From NCBI GenBank assembly GCA_003242115.1, contig QBMP01000203.1:1-8401 (forward strand): a stretch of DNA of 8,401 nt. The letters are read 5' to 3'. The translations under genes and the position numbers were made by a program. Numbering within the stretch: position 1 is the stretch's first letter; the number at the start of each line of letters is the position of its first letter. Origin of the DNA: Phormidesmis priestleyi (GTDB taxonomy: Bacteria > Cyanobacteriota > Cyanobacteriia > Phormidesmidales > Phormidesmidaceae). The notes under the pieces are model-generated. The model was not told the DNA's origin, did no database searches, and worked only from the letters and a program-made list of their open reading frames with translations. Positions 1-5,509 of this stretch are shown here, one piece after another.

Positions 1-205
1 GCAAATTTGAGCCTGCTCCTAACAGTGTCACCGGCAGCGCCTGGGCTTTTCCCCAAGCTAAGACCTGCGCTAGCTGCTGCGGCGTTTTTGGCAGCGCTAA
101 ATACTCGGCAATGCCGCCGACTCGGAAAGTGGTGAGCTTGGCCAGTGACGCCTGGGACTTAATATCTAGTTCGTGACTGGAGATGCTGTCAGTGACTTCC
201 ATCAT
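1..205 (-). CDS. murB: MurB, UDP-N-acetylenolpyruvoylglucosamine reductase (5' part only)
   Basis: This is the N-terminal part, about 68 codons, of a MurB-type flavoenzyme; the gene continues past the left edge. MurB is a cytoplasmic FAD enzyme that uses NADPH to reduce the enolpyruvyl group of UDP-GlcNAc-enolpyruvate to UDP-MurNAc, the second committed step of peptidoglycan precursor synthesis. Reading the reverse complement from 205 gives MMEVTDSISSHELDIKSQAS, then LAKLTTFRVGGIAEYLALPK, then a segment ending in LLGAGSNL. The TTFRVGG motif and the GAGSNL turn are typical of the FAD-binding domain of MurB. The start is one of two adjacent ATG codons (205 or 202). A weak AGAAG lies upstream and there is no clear Shine-Dalgarno sequence. 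The gene lies 64 bases downstream of the murC stop on the same strand, so it is probably cotranscribed with murC, a common cyanobacterial arrangement. Identity is secure despite truncation. Confidence 0.93.
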   Translation of the reverse strand, partial: MMEVTDSISSHELDIKSQASLAKLTTFRVGGIAEYLALPKTPQQLAQVLAWGKAQALPVTLLGAGSNL

Positions 206-269
206 TGAGGACTTCTGTTGGGGCTGGCGATCGCAGCGTATGAGCTTAGGGCACAAGCTGATGAATGAG

Positions 270-1727
270 CTACTTCAATACCGCTGCTGGCCGCATTTCT
301 GGTTGGAGCGAGGCTAAATCAGCCGCGTCTTGGTAGGCCGACATCACCTCAGGAATGATCTGATTGAGGTTGCCTGCGGTCAAAAAGATGACGATATCGC
401 CGGGGTATAAGCTGGTTTGAAGCGATCGCGTGACCGCTTCGAGACTGGCGCAATACTCGGTGTTGGGCTGATGTTGGGCAATCGCTTCAGCCACTTTTTC
501 TCCCGTAATATTGGCCGTATTTGTCTCCCCAGCGCTGTAGATGTCGGTGACCAAAATTCTATCGGCCCCGTCAAAAGCAGCGGCAAATTCGTCTAGCAAC
601 GTCGAAGCCCGGCTGTAGCGATGGGGCTGAAAAACGGCGATCACATGGCGATCGCACCCCGAAGGCACCGCCCCGCTACGCTGCACCTGAGCTGCCGCCA
701 AAGTCGCCTTGACCTCACTAGGATGATGCGCATAGTCATCGACAAACAAGATCTCCTGGTAAAAGCCTCGGTGCTCAAAGCGCCTGCTTGCGCCTTGAAA
801 CCCAGGCAGATGAGCCGCCAACGTCTCGAAGCTCACTCCTAGCTGCCGAGCCACCGCGACTGCGGCTAGCGCATTACTGAGGTTGTGCAGCCCCAGCAAA
901 GGCACCGACAAATCGCCCAGTTTTTCACCGCGCTCCCAAATTTCAGCCGTCGTCATCTCCGCCGTTTCACGGATGTGAGTGGCGATATAGTCTGCGCCTG
1001 AGTCTGCCTCTAGGCTGTAAGAAATATCGGGCTTCAGGCGGCTTTTCACCGTCGGGCAATCAATGCTGCCAATCACCGTTTCACACTGATCTGCAAACTT
1101 ATCAAAGATCGCCACGACCTGATCGAGGCTGCTGTAGTGATCGGGATGATCTAATTCAACATTGGTAATCACGCCAATATGAGCGGCCAGCTTTACCAGC
1201 GAACCGTCTGATTCATCGGCTTCTGCTACCACATACTGACTTTTGCCCACATAGGCGTTGCCCGACCAAGTGCTGACCTCACCACCAATAATAATCGTCG
1301 GATCAATCCCTGCTTTTAGCAGCAGGTAGCCGACCAAGCTGCTCGTGGTGGTTTTGCCGTGGGTGCCTGCGATCGCAATGCCTTTGCGCTCATTCATCAG
1401 CGCCGCCAAAATATCAGAGCGATGAAACATCGGACAGCCTATGGCCACTGCCTGCGCATACTCAGCATTTTGCGCCCCAATTGCCGTCGAGCACACGACC
1501 TGAGGCGTCGTTTGACCCTTAAAAAAGGCCAGATTCTCCGCGCGCTGTTGATTGAAAATGTGTACGCCTTGAGCAGCCAACCGCTCAGTGATCGGGTTCA
1601 AACGCAGATCTGAACCAGAAACTGGCAAATCGCGACTCGCCAGCACATGTGCTAAAGCCGACATCCCAATTCCACCTATTCCGATAAAGTGAAATGGTCT
1701 ACCGCTGAAATCCACTGAATTCAGCAT
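270..1727 (-). CDS. murC: MurC, UDP-N-acetylmuramate--L-alanine ligase
   Basis: MurC adds L-alanine to UDP-MurNAc with ATP hydrolysis, the first amino acid of the peptidoglycan stem peptide, in the cytoplasm. From the ATG at 1727 the protein is 485 residues, close to the 491 of E. coli MurC. Visible motifs in order are: N-terminal UDP-binding GIGGIGMS (about 16-23), P-loop GTHGKTTT (121-128), EADESD (169-174), NVELDHPDHY (189-198), HNLSN (281-285), GASRRFE (about 312-318), DDYAHHPSEV (330-339), FQPHRYSR (366-373) and LTAGNL (449-454). All three Mur-ligase domains are intact. The frame stays open upstream to an ATG at 1883, which would add 52 residues. I prefer 1727 because it gives the family length, has GAGAGGAA eight bases upstream, and lies downstream of an extended -10 motif. 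The upstream ATG also has an AAGGAG, but only about three bases away. murB follows after 64 bases. Confidence 0.96.
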   Translation of the reverse strand: MLNSVDFSGRPFHFIGIGGIGMSALAHVLASRDLPVSGSDLRLNPITERLAAQGVHIFNQQRAENLAFFKGQTTPQVVCSTAIGAQNAEYAQAVAIGCPMFHRSDILAALMNERKGIAIAGTHGKTTTSSLVGYLLLKAGIDPTIIIGGEVSTWSGNAYVGKSQYVVAEADESDGSLVKLAAHIGVITNVELDHPDHYSSLDQVVAIFDKFADQCETVIGSIDCPTVKSRLKPDISYSLEADSGADYIATHIRETAEMTTAEIWERGEKLGDLSVPLLGLHNLSNALAAVAVARQLGVSFETLAAHLPGFQGASRRFEHRGFYQEILFVDDYAHHPSEVKATLAAAQVQRSGAVPSGCDRHVIAVFQPHRYSRASTLLDEFAAAFDGADRILVTDIYSAGETNTANITGEKVAEAIAQHQPNTEYCASLEAVTRSLQTSLYPGDIVIFLTAGNLNQIIPEVMSAYQDAADLASLQPEMRPAAVLK

Positions 1728-1734
1728 GTTTAAA

Positions 1735-1742
1735 TTCCTCTC
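1735..1742 (-). promoter_or_regulatory. murC ribosome binding site (decides the start)
   Basis: On the minus strand, GAGAGGAA precedes the ATG at 1727, with AGGA eight bases from the start codon. Good complementarity and ideal spacing favour this start over the ATG at 1883, whose AAGGAG is only about three bases from its start codon. Confidence 0.6.
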
Positions 1743-1773
1743 AAGCCGTGGCACATCATTAATAATCAGGCGT

Positions 1774-1782
1774 ATCATACCA
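1774..1782 (-). promoter_or_regulatory. Candidate murC promoter, extended -10
   Basis: Read on the minus strand this is TGGTATGAT, that is TGn followed by TATGAT (five of six to TATAAT), the extended -10 form that can work with a poor -35. No good -35 is seen 17 bases upstream. Initiation would fall near 1767, giving a leader of about 40 bases before the ATG at 1727. If real, the longer murC reading frame from 1883 could not be made from this transcript. Seen by eye only. Confidence 0.35.
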
Positions 1783-1823
1783 GGAATGGCCAATCTGCCC
1801 CTAACCTCAGGTTGCCTGCAGCC

Positions 1824-1852
1824 TTGGGGGGACAACGATGCGATATGATAAT
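1824..1852 (+). promoter_or_regulatory. Candidate gap2 promoter, distal
   Basis: TTGGGG at 1824-1829 and GATAAT at 1847-1852 are separated by exactly 17 bases: three of six and five of six to the sigma-70 type consensus. Initiation would be near 1859, leaving an untranslated leader of about 70 bases. A competing TATGAT at 1844-1849 has a shorter spacer. This lies inside the divergent murC-gap2 region. Confidence 0.3.
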
Positions 1853-1872
1853 CGTGCTTATGAAGACTTAAC

Positions 1873-1902
1873 TTGACTTTCATATTCTCCTTTTTTCATA
1901 TC
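1873..1902 (+). promoter_or_regulatory. Candidate gap2 promoter, proximal
   Basis: TTGACT at 1873-1878 (five of six to TTGACA) is followed after 18 bases by CATATC at 1897-1902, a weak -10. Initiation would be near 1909, just before the GAGG at 1918-1921. It is an alternative or additional promoter to the distal one; the sequence alone does not decide between them. Confidence 0.25.
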
Positions 1903-1917
1903 TGTTTCTAAAGACGC

Positions 1918-1921
1918 GAGG
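1918..1921 (+). promoter_or_regulatory. gap2 ribosome binding site
   Basis: GAGG lies nine bases before the GTG at 1931. No in-frame ATG occurs in the 40 bases upstream, and the conserved N-terminus ([12 protein letters not shown]) begins directly at this codon, so GTG is the start. Confidence 0.55.
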
Positions 1922-1930
1922 TTCTGCGCA

Positions 1931-2947
1931 GTGGTTAGAGTAGCGATCAATGGTTTTGGGCGTATCGGCCGAAACTTTTTAAGATGTTGGCTGACAAGAG
2001 AAAATAGCAACCTAGAGCTGGTTGCTGTTAACAATACGTCCGATCCTAGAATCAACACCCATTTGTTGAAATATGATTCTTTGCTCGGTACGTTAGATGC
2101 TGACATCTCCTATGATGCTGACACCATGACGGTCAACGGCAACGTCATTAAGTGCTACTCCGACCGCAATCCTAGCAACTTGCCCTGGAAAGATTGGGGC
2201 ATTGATCTCGTCATTGAATCAACGGGTGTCTTTAACAGTGAAGAAGGCGCTTCTCGCCACATTGAAGCGGGCGCTAAGAAGGTTTTGATCACGGCCCCTG
2301 GTAAAGGCGGCAACATTGGCACCTACGTTATGGGTGTCAACGATCAAGACTATGAGCATGACAAGCAAAACGTTATCAGCAACGCTAGCTGTACGACTAA
2401 CTGCCTTGCCCCGGTAGTCAAAGTTATTAACGACAATTTCGGTATCGTCAAAGGCACGATGACCACTACCCACAGCTACACAGGCGATCAGCGAATCTTG
2501 GATGCGAGTCACCGCGATTTGCGTAGGGCAAGAGCCGCTGCGGTCAACATCGTTCCAACCACCACTGGTGCGGCCAAAGCCGTTGCGTTGGTGATTCCAG
2601 AAATGGCCGGTAAGCTGAATGGAATTGCGTTGCGAGTGCCAACACCCAACGTTTCGATTGTGGATTTAGTGGCGCAAGTCAGAAAAAAAACCATTTCCGA
2701 AGAAGTTAACAAAGTTTTGAAGGAAGCTTCTGAAACTACGATGAAGGGCATCTTAGGCTATACCGATGAGCCTTTGGTTTCGGTGGACTTCCGTAAAAAT
2801 GATGCCTCTGCCACTATCGACTCTGAGCTGACGCTGGTGCTTGATGGCGACATGGTAAAAATCATCGCTTGGTACGACAATGAGTGGGGCTACAGCCAGC
2901 GCGTGGTTGACTTGGCTGAGCTTGTAGCCAGCAAGTGGAAAGACTAG
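1931..2947 (+). CDS. gap2: Gap2, NAD(P)-dependent glyceraldehyde-3-phosphate dehydrogenase (photosynthetic type)
   Basis: Gap2 is the cyanobacterial Calvin-cycle GAPDH. It reduces 1,3-bisphosphoglycerate to glyceraldehyde 3-phosphate, mainly with NADPH, as a cytoplasmic tetramer, and is the isoform known to associate with CP12 and phosphoribulokinase. The 338-residue protein opens with the Rossmann motif INGFGRIGR (6-14). The catalytic segment SNASCTTNC places the nucleophile at C154 with H181 in [26 protein letters not shown] carries S193, and T36 lies in the cofactor loop; these match Thr33 and Ser188, the NADP-contacting residues of chloroplast and Gap2 enzymes, where NAD-only enzymes have Pro at 188. 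N35 replaces the usual Asp32. The C-terminus [17 protein letters not shown] is canonical, with no plant GapB-type extension, so redox control would rely on CP12. It starts at GTG and is closed by a strong terminator at 3056-3100. Confidence 0.97.
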   Translation: MVRVAINGFGRIGRNFLRCWLTRENSNLELVAVNNTSDPRINTHLLKYDSLLGTLDADISYDADTMTVNGNVIKCYSDRNPSNLPWKDWGIDLVIESTGVFNSEEGASRHIEAGAKKVLITAPGKGGNIGTYVMGVNDQDYEHDKQNVISNASCTTNCLAPVVKVINDNFGIVKGTMTTTHSYTGDQRILDASHRDLRRARAAAVNIVPTTTGAAKAVALVIPEMAGKLNGIALRVPTPNVSIVDLVAQVRKKTISEEVNKVLKEASETTMKGILGYTDEPLVSVDFRKNDASATIDSELTLVLDGDMVKIIAWYDNEWGYSQRVVDLAELVASKWKD

Positions 2948-2952
2948 AGCGA

Positions 2953-2988
2953 CTTGTTGTTTGAGGCTTGCTTGTTGCTTGAGGCTTG
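2953..2988 (+). repeat. Tandem duplication of an 18-bp unit in the gap2 3' region
   Basis: CTTGTTGTTTGAGGCTTG (2953-2970) is followed immediately by CTTGTTGCTTGAGGCTTG (2971-2988), 17 of 18 identical. It begins six bases after the gap2 stop, so it lies in the 3' untranslated region before the terminator. Probably replication slippage; no function is evident. Confidence 0.85.
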
Positions 2989-3017
2989 ATAGTTTGATCA
3001 ACCATTAACTAAAAATT

Positions 3018-3058
3018 GTTGACTATACAACCGTTGACGATACAAGTTGACTATACAT
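3018..3058 (+). repeat. Three iterated 13-mers (GTTGACTATACAA) before the gap2 terminator
   Basis: GTTGACTATACAA (3018-3030), GTTGACGATACAA (3033-3045) and GTTGACTATACAT (3046-3058) are direct repeats with starts 15 and 13 bases apart; the second and third each differ from the first at one position. Each can pair GTTG with CAAC or CAA around a six-base loop. The last copy runs three bases into the terminator stem. The TTGAC and TATAC parts resemble promoter boxes, but the spacing does not fit. It could be a protein-binding iteron set, a 3' RNA element or slippage. Confidence 0.8.
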
Positions 3059-3100
3059 AAAGAGCAGGTGTGTGAAGCACCTGCTCTTTATGCGTTTTTT
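3056..3100 (+). terminator. Strong rho-independent terminator of gap2
   Basis: CATAAAGAGCAGGTG (3056-3070) pairs perfectly over 15 bp with CACCTGCTCTTTATG (3078-3092) around the seven-base loop TGTGAAG. A run of six T follows at 3095-3100. It isolates gap2 from the downstream plus-strand genes, so gap2 is likely a monocistronic transcript. Confidence 0.9.
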
Positions 3101-3184
3101 AAGCCCAAATTCTCGGTGAGGATCTACACTGGGCGGTTGATTTTGCTGTAAAGCAGAGCTGTTGGATAGGATAACTGCGAACTC

Positions 3185-3685
3185 ATGTCTTTAGAAACGC
3201 TTTATAGCGAAATTTTGGCTTACCGCATCCCAATCATTTTGCTGCTGGTGGGCAGTCCGTGGGTGACTTATTTGCTTTGTTTTGTGATTCCTCAGCAGCG
3301 CGAAGAGCCGCTTTTTCTGAGCCTGAATCTAGCGCTTTCAACGCTGAGTATTTTGATGCTGGTGGGCTATTTGGCCTATGCAACTAATACCGGCGGCTGG
3401 GCTAAGGTGGTGAGCCAAGCCGACGTTGCGCTGCTGATTTTGCCGATTTATCATCTGGCGGTTTCGCTGTGGCTGTCGCGCTTGCGATTGCCGCTTCAGC
3501 TTATTCCTGCCTTTCGCACGATGCAGGGGCTGCTGCTGCTGGGCGGTGCTTTTTTGGCGCTGTCTTGGGTGCTTTCAAAAATTCGGATTGTGCTTTTTTC
3601 TTACCTGCCGTTTGGGACGTTTTTAGGGCTAATGGCGCTGCTGTTGGCATTAGGCTATGCAGGCTATCGCAAGCTGATTGATTGA
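3185..3685 (+). CDS. Conserved-looking small integral membrane protein, unknown function
   Basis: I do not recognise this 166-residue protein. It is very hydrophobic, with about five likely membrane segments: residues 15-36, 44-66, 80-98, 113-131 and 138-160. Charged residues are confined to short loops: QQREE near 37-41, SRLR near 98-101, SKIR near 131-134, and the C-terminal YRKLID. There is no signal peptide separate from the first membrane segment, no cysteine cluster and no catalytic motif. The ATG at 3185 has only a weak AGGA 13 bases upstream. Composition and the continuous hydrophobic pattern argue that it is a real gene, and it lies on the same strand between gap2 and a radical SAM gene. 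The gap2 terminator separates it from gap2, while the 73-base gap to the next gene would allow cotranscription. A small cyanobacterial membrane protein family is the best I can say. Confidence 0.8.
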   Translation: MSLETLYSEILAYRIPIILLLVGSPWVTYLLCFVIPQQREEPLFLSLNLALSTLSILMLVGYLAYATNTGGWAKVVSQADVALLILPIYHLAVSLWLSRLRLPLQLIPAFRTMQGLLLLGGAFLALSWVLSKIRIVLFSYLPFGTFLGLMALLLALGYAGYRKLID

Positions 3686-3686
3686 T

Positions 3687-3718
3687 CAGAGTCCCTGAGC
3701 AGAGTACCAGAGCAGAGT
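3687..3718 (+). repeat. 13-bp period tandem repeat upstream of the radical SAM gene
   Basis: CAGAGT recurs at 3687, 3700 and 3713, exactly 13 bases apart. The first two full units, CAGAGTCCCTGAG and CAGAGTACCAGAG, match at 11 of 13 positions and the third has decayed after CAGAGT. It occupies the gap just after the membrane-protein stop and about 40 bases before the next start. Confidence 0.7.
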
Positions 3719-3758
3719 GTTAGGCTTAGGGTTCACTTTTACCGACTGCTGAGTCTTT

Positions 3759-5378
3759 GTGTCTAATTCAGTTTTCTCGATTGAGAAACGATTATTTGAA
3801 GCGATCGCGCCCCAACCCAATGCGGTGCCGGTCATTTTTGCATTTCCTAATGAGTACAGCGTTGGGATTACGAGCTTGGGCTATCAGGTGGTGTGGGCGA
3901 TGCTGTCACAGCGGCCTGATATTGAGGTGAGTCGCTTATTTACCGATGTGCGTGAGCCTTTGCCGACAGCCGCAGAGCTAGTCGGATTCTCGCTGTCGTG
4001 GGAGCTAGACTATGTGAATGTGCTGAATTTATTGGAAGATCAGCGCATTCCGCTGCGGGCTCAAGAGCGGGAGAACGAACATCCGCTTGTGTTTGGTGGC
4101 GGGCCGGTACTGACCGCCAATCCAGAGCCGTTTGCCGCTTTTTTTGACGTGATTTTGCTGGGCGATGGCGAAACGCTGCTGGATGATTTTTTGGATGCCT
4201 ATCAGCAAGTGCGAGAGTGCGATCGCACACACCAACTCAAAGCCTTAGCCCAAGTACCGGGCGTCTACGTTCCTGATCTTTATGCGGTTACCTACGAAGC
4301 CGCCGATGGCCCGATTGCTGCCATTACACCGACTGATAGCGAAGTGCCCAGCATCGTCCAAAAGCAGACCTATCGCGGCAATGTGCTCTCCGCTTCGACG
4401 GTAGTGACACCCAAAGCCGCCTGGGAAAATATTTTTATGGTCGAGGTCGTGCGGAGCTGCCCGGAGATGTGCCGGTTTTGCTTAGCTAGCTATCTGACCC
4501 TGCCTTTTCGCGCCGCTAGCATTGAAAAATCTTTAATTCCAGCGATTGAGCGGGGCTTACAAGCGACGCGCAGGCTTGGGCTACTCGGCGCTTCAATTAC
4601 GCAGCACCCTGAGTTTGAAAGCCTGCTGGACTATCTCAATCAGCCGCAATACGACGATGTGCGCCTCAGCATGTCATCGGTACGCACCAACACCGTCAAT
4701 CAAAAGCTGGCCGAAACGCTGGTGAAGCACGATGCCCGCTCGATTACCATCGCCATTGAAAGCGGATCGCAGCGAGTACGCAATATCGTCAATAAAAAGC
4801 TGGATACGGATGAAATTGTCGCCGCAGCGCAGCAGGCTAAAACGGGCGGGCTAAAAGCGCTAAAGCTATATGGCATGGCGGGTGTGCCCGGAGAGCAAAC
4901 CGATGACTTGAGCCAAACGGCGACGCTGATGATTCAACTCAAAAAGCAGGTGCCGGGGCTGAAGCTGACGTTGGGATGCAGTACGTTTGTGCCGAAGGGG
5001 CATACGCCGTTTCAATGGTACGGCGTGAACCGGCAGGCGGAGAAGCGGCTGAAGTTTTTGCAAAAGCAGCTGCGACCTGAGGGCATTGATTTTCGGCCCG
5101 AAAGCTATAGCTGGTCAGTCATTCAGGCGTTGATTTCACGGGGCGATCGCCGCCTTGCCGATCTGCTAGAACTCACCCGAGGCTTTGGCGATACCTTGGG
5201 CAGCTACCGCCGCGCCTTCAAAGCGCTCAAAGGCAAACTGCCGCCCCTAGACTTTTACGTTCACGACGAATGGCCTATCGATCAGATGCTGCCCTGGGAG
5301 CATTTGGCTGGCCCTTTACCAAAAGCCACTCTGCAGAAGCATTTAGCTGAGGCGCAGCAGGCAATGGCTCAAAGCTAG
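3759..5378 (+). CDS. Radical SAM protein with N-terminal B12-binding-like domain (TIGR03960-like)
   Basis: This 539-residue protein is a radical SAM enzyme of unknown substrate. Residues about 20-165 form a B12-binding-like domain, with NEYSVGITSLGYQ (31-43), GFSLSWELDYVNVLN (76-90), FGGGP (112-116) and LLGDGE (133-138). I see no DxHxxG cobalamin-ligand motif, so cofactor binding is unproven. The radical SAM core has the [4Fe-4S] motif CPEMCRFC with C234, C238 and C241, in CxxxCxxC spacing. Later come IAIESGSQRVR (331-341) and FVPKGHTPFQW (410-420), the latter a hallmark of the uncharacterised family whose members are often fused to or beside a DUF2344 protein; no DUF2344 portion is present here. 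The C-terminus (GDRRLADLL and the DEWPIDQMLPWEHL region) also fits that family. The start is a GTG at 3759 with no clear Shine-Dalgarno sequence; this is the least certain point. It may be cotranscribed with the membrane-protein gene 73 bases upstream. Confidence 0.9.
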   Translation: MSNSVFSIEKRLFEAIAPQPNAVPVIFAFPNEYSVGITSLGYQVVWAMLSQRPDIEVSRLFTDVREPLPTAAELVGFSLSWELDYVNVLNLLEDQRIPLRAQERENEHPLVFGGGPVLTANPEPFAAFFDVILLGDGETLLDDFLDAYQQVRECDRTHQLKALAQVPGVYVPDLYAVTYEAADGPIAAITPTDSEVPSIVQKQTYRGNVLSASTVVTPKAAWENIFMVEVVRSCPEMCRFCLASYLTLPFRAASIEKSLIPAIERGLQATRRLGLLGASITQHPEFESLLDYLNQPQYDDVRLSMSSVRTNTVNQKLAETLVKHDARSITIAIESGSQRVRNIVNKKLDTDEIVAAAQQAKTGGLKALKLYGMAGVPGEQTDDLSQTATLMIQLKKQVPGLKLTLGCSTFVPKGHTPFQWYGVNRQAEKRLKFLQKQLRPEGIDFRPESYSWSVIQALISRGDRRLADLLELTRGFGDTLGSYRRAFKALKGKLPPLDFYVHDEWPIDQMLPWEHLAGPLPKATLQKHLAEAQQAMAQS

Positions 5379-5385
5379 CGCCAGC

Positions 5386-5418
5386 ACACTGATTTCTTCC
5401 GCGCTGCTGATTCAGTGT
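5386..5418 (+). other. Weak inverted repeat in the convergent gap
   Basis: ACACTGA (5386-5392) can pair with TCAGTGT (5412-5418) over seven bp around a 19-base loop. No T-run follows, so this is not a convincing terminator. It lies just after the radical SAM stop, where transcription from both sides must end. Confidence 0.3.
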
Positions 5419-5422
5419 ATGA

Positions 5423-5444
5423 ACTGACTTCTGACTGACTTTTA
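5423..5444 (+). repeat. Two 11-bp tandem units in the convergent gap
   Basis: ACTGACTTCTG (5423-5433) is followed directly by ACTGACTTTTA (5434-5444), nine of 11 identical. Small and possibly chance, but it is the fourth short tandem repeat among the gaps downstream of gap2. Confidence 0.45.
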
Positions 5445-5481
5445 TAAGTGTCGATATTTCCGAGTATACATTTTGAATTCA

Positions 5482-5509
5482 TGCTGCTATTCAGCAACGC
5501 CTATTTTTT
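5482..5509 (+). terminator. Possible weak terminator of the radical SAM gene
   Basis: TGCTG (5482-5486) and CAGCA (5492-5496) form a five-bp stem with a five-base loop, and six T lie at 5504-5509, seven bases past the stem. The short stem and delayed T-run make it weak. The T-run overlaps the last codons of mnmH on the other strand, so it may simply reflect its Lys codons. Confidence 0.25.

Noticed and set aside
621..842. Plus-strand frame of 73 codons within murC
   Set aside because: It is antisense to conserved MurC motifs (FQPHRYSR, DDYAHHPSEV), with no ribosome binding site and no family resemblance.
1858..1899. A 13-codon leader peptide ([13 protein letters not shown]) upstream of murC
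   Set aside because: It has no ribosome binding site, and the preferred murC promoter lies downstream of it; the frame is short enough to be chance.
3019..3062. A promoter for the membrane-protein gene made from the TTGAC and TATAC boxes of the 13-mers
   Set aside because: No TTGAC/TATAC pair has 16-18 base spacing, and transcription from here would meet the strong terminator at once.
3940..4230. A 96-codon antisense frame within the radical SAM gene
   Set aside because: It lies wholly inside the conserved B12-like domain region on the opposite strand and has a composition expected of an antisense shadow.
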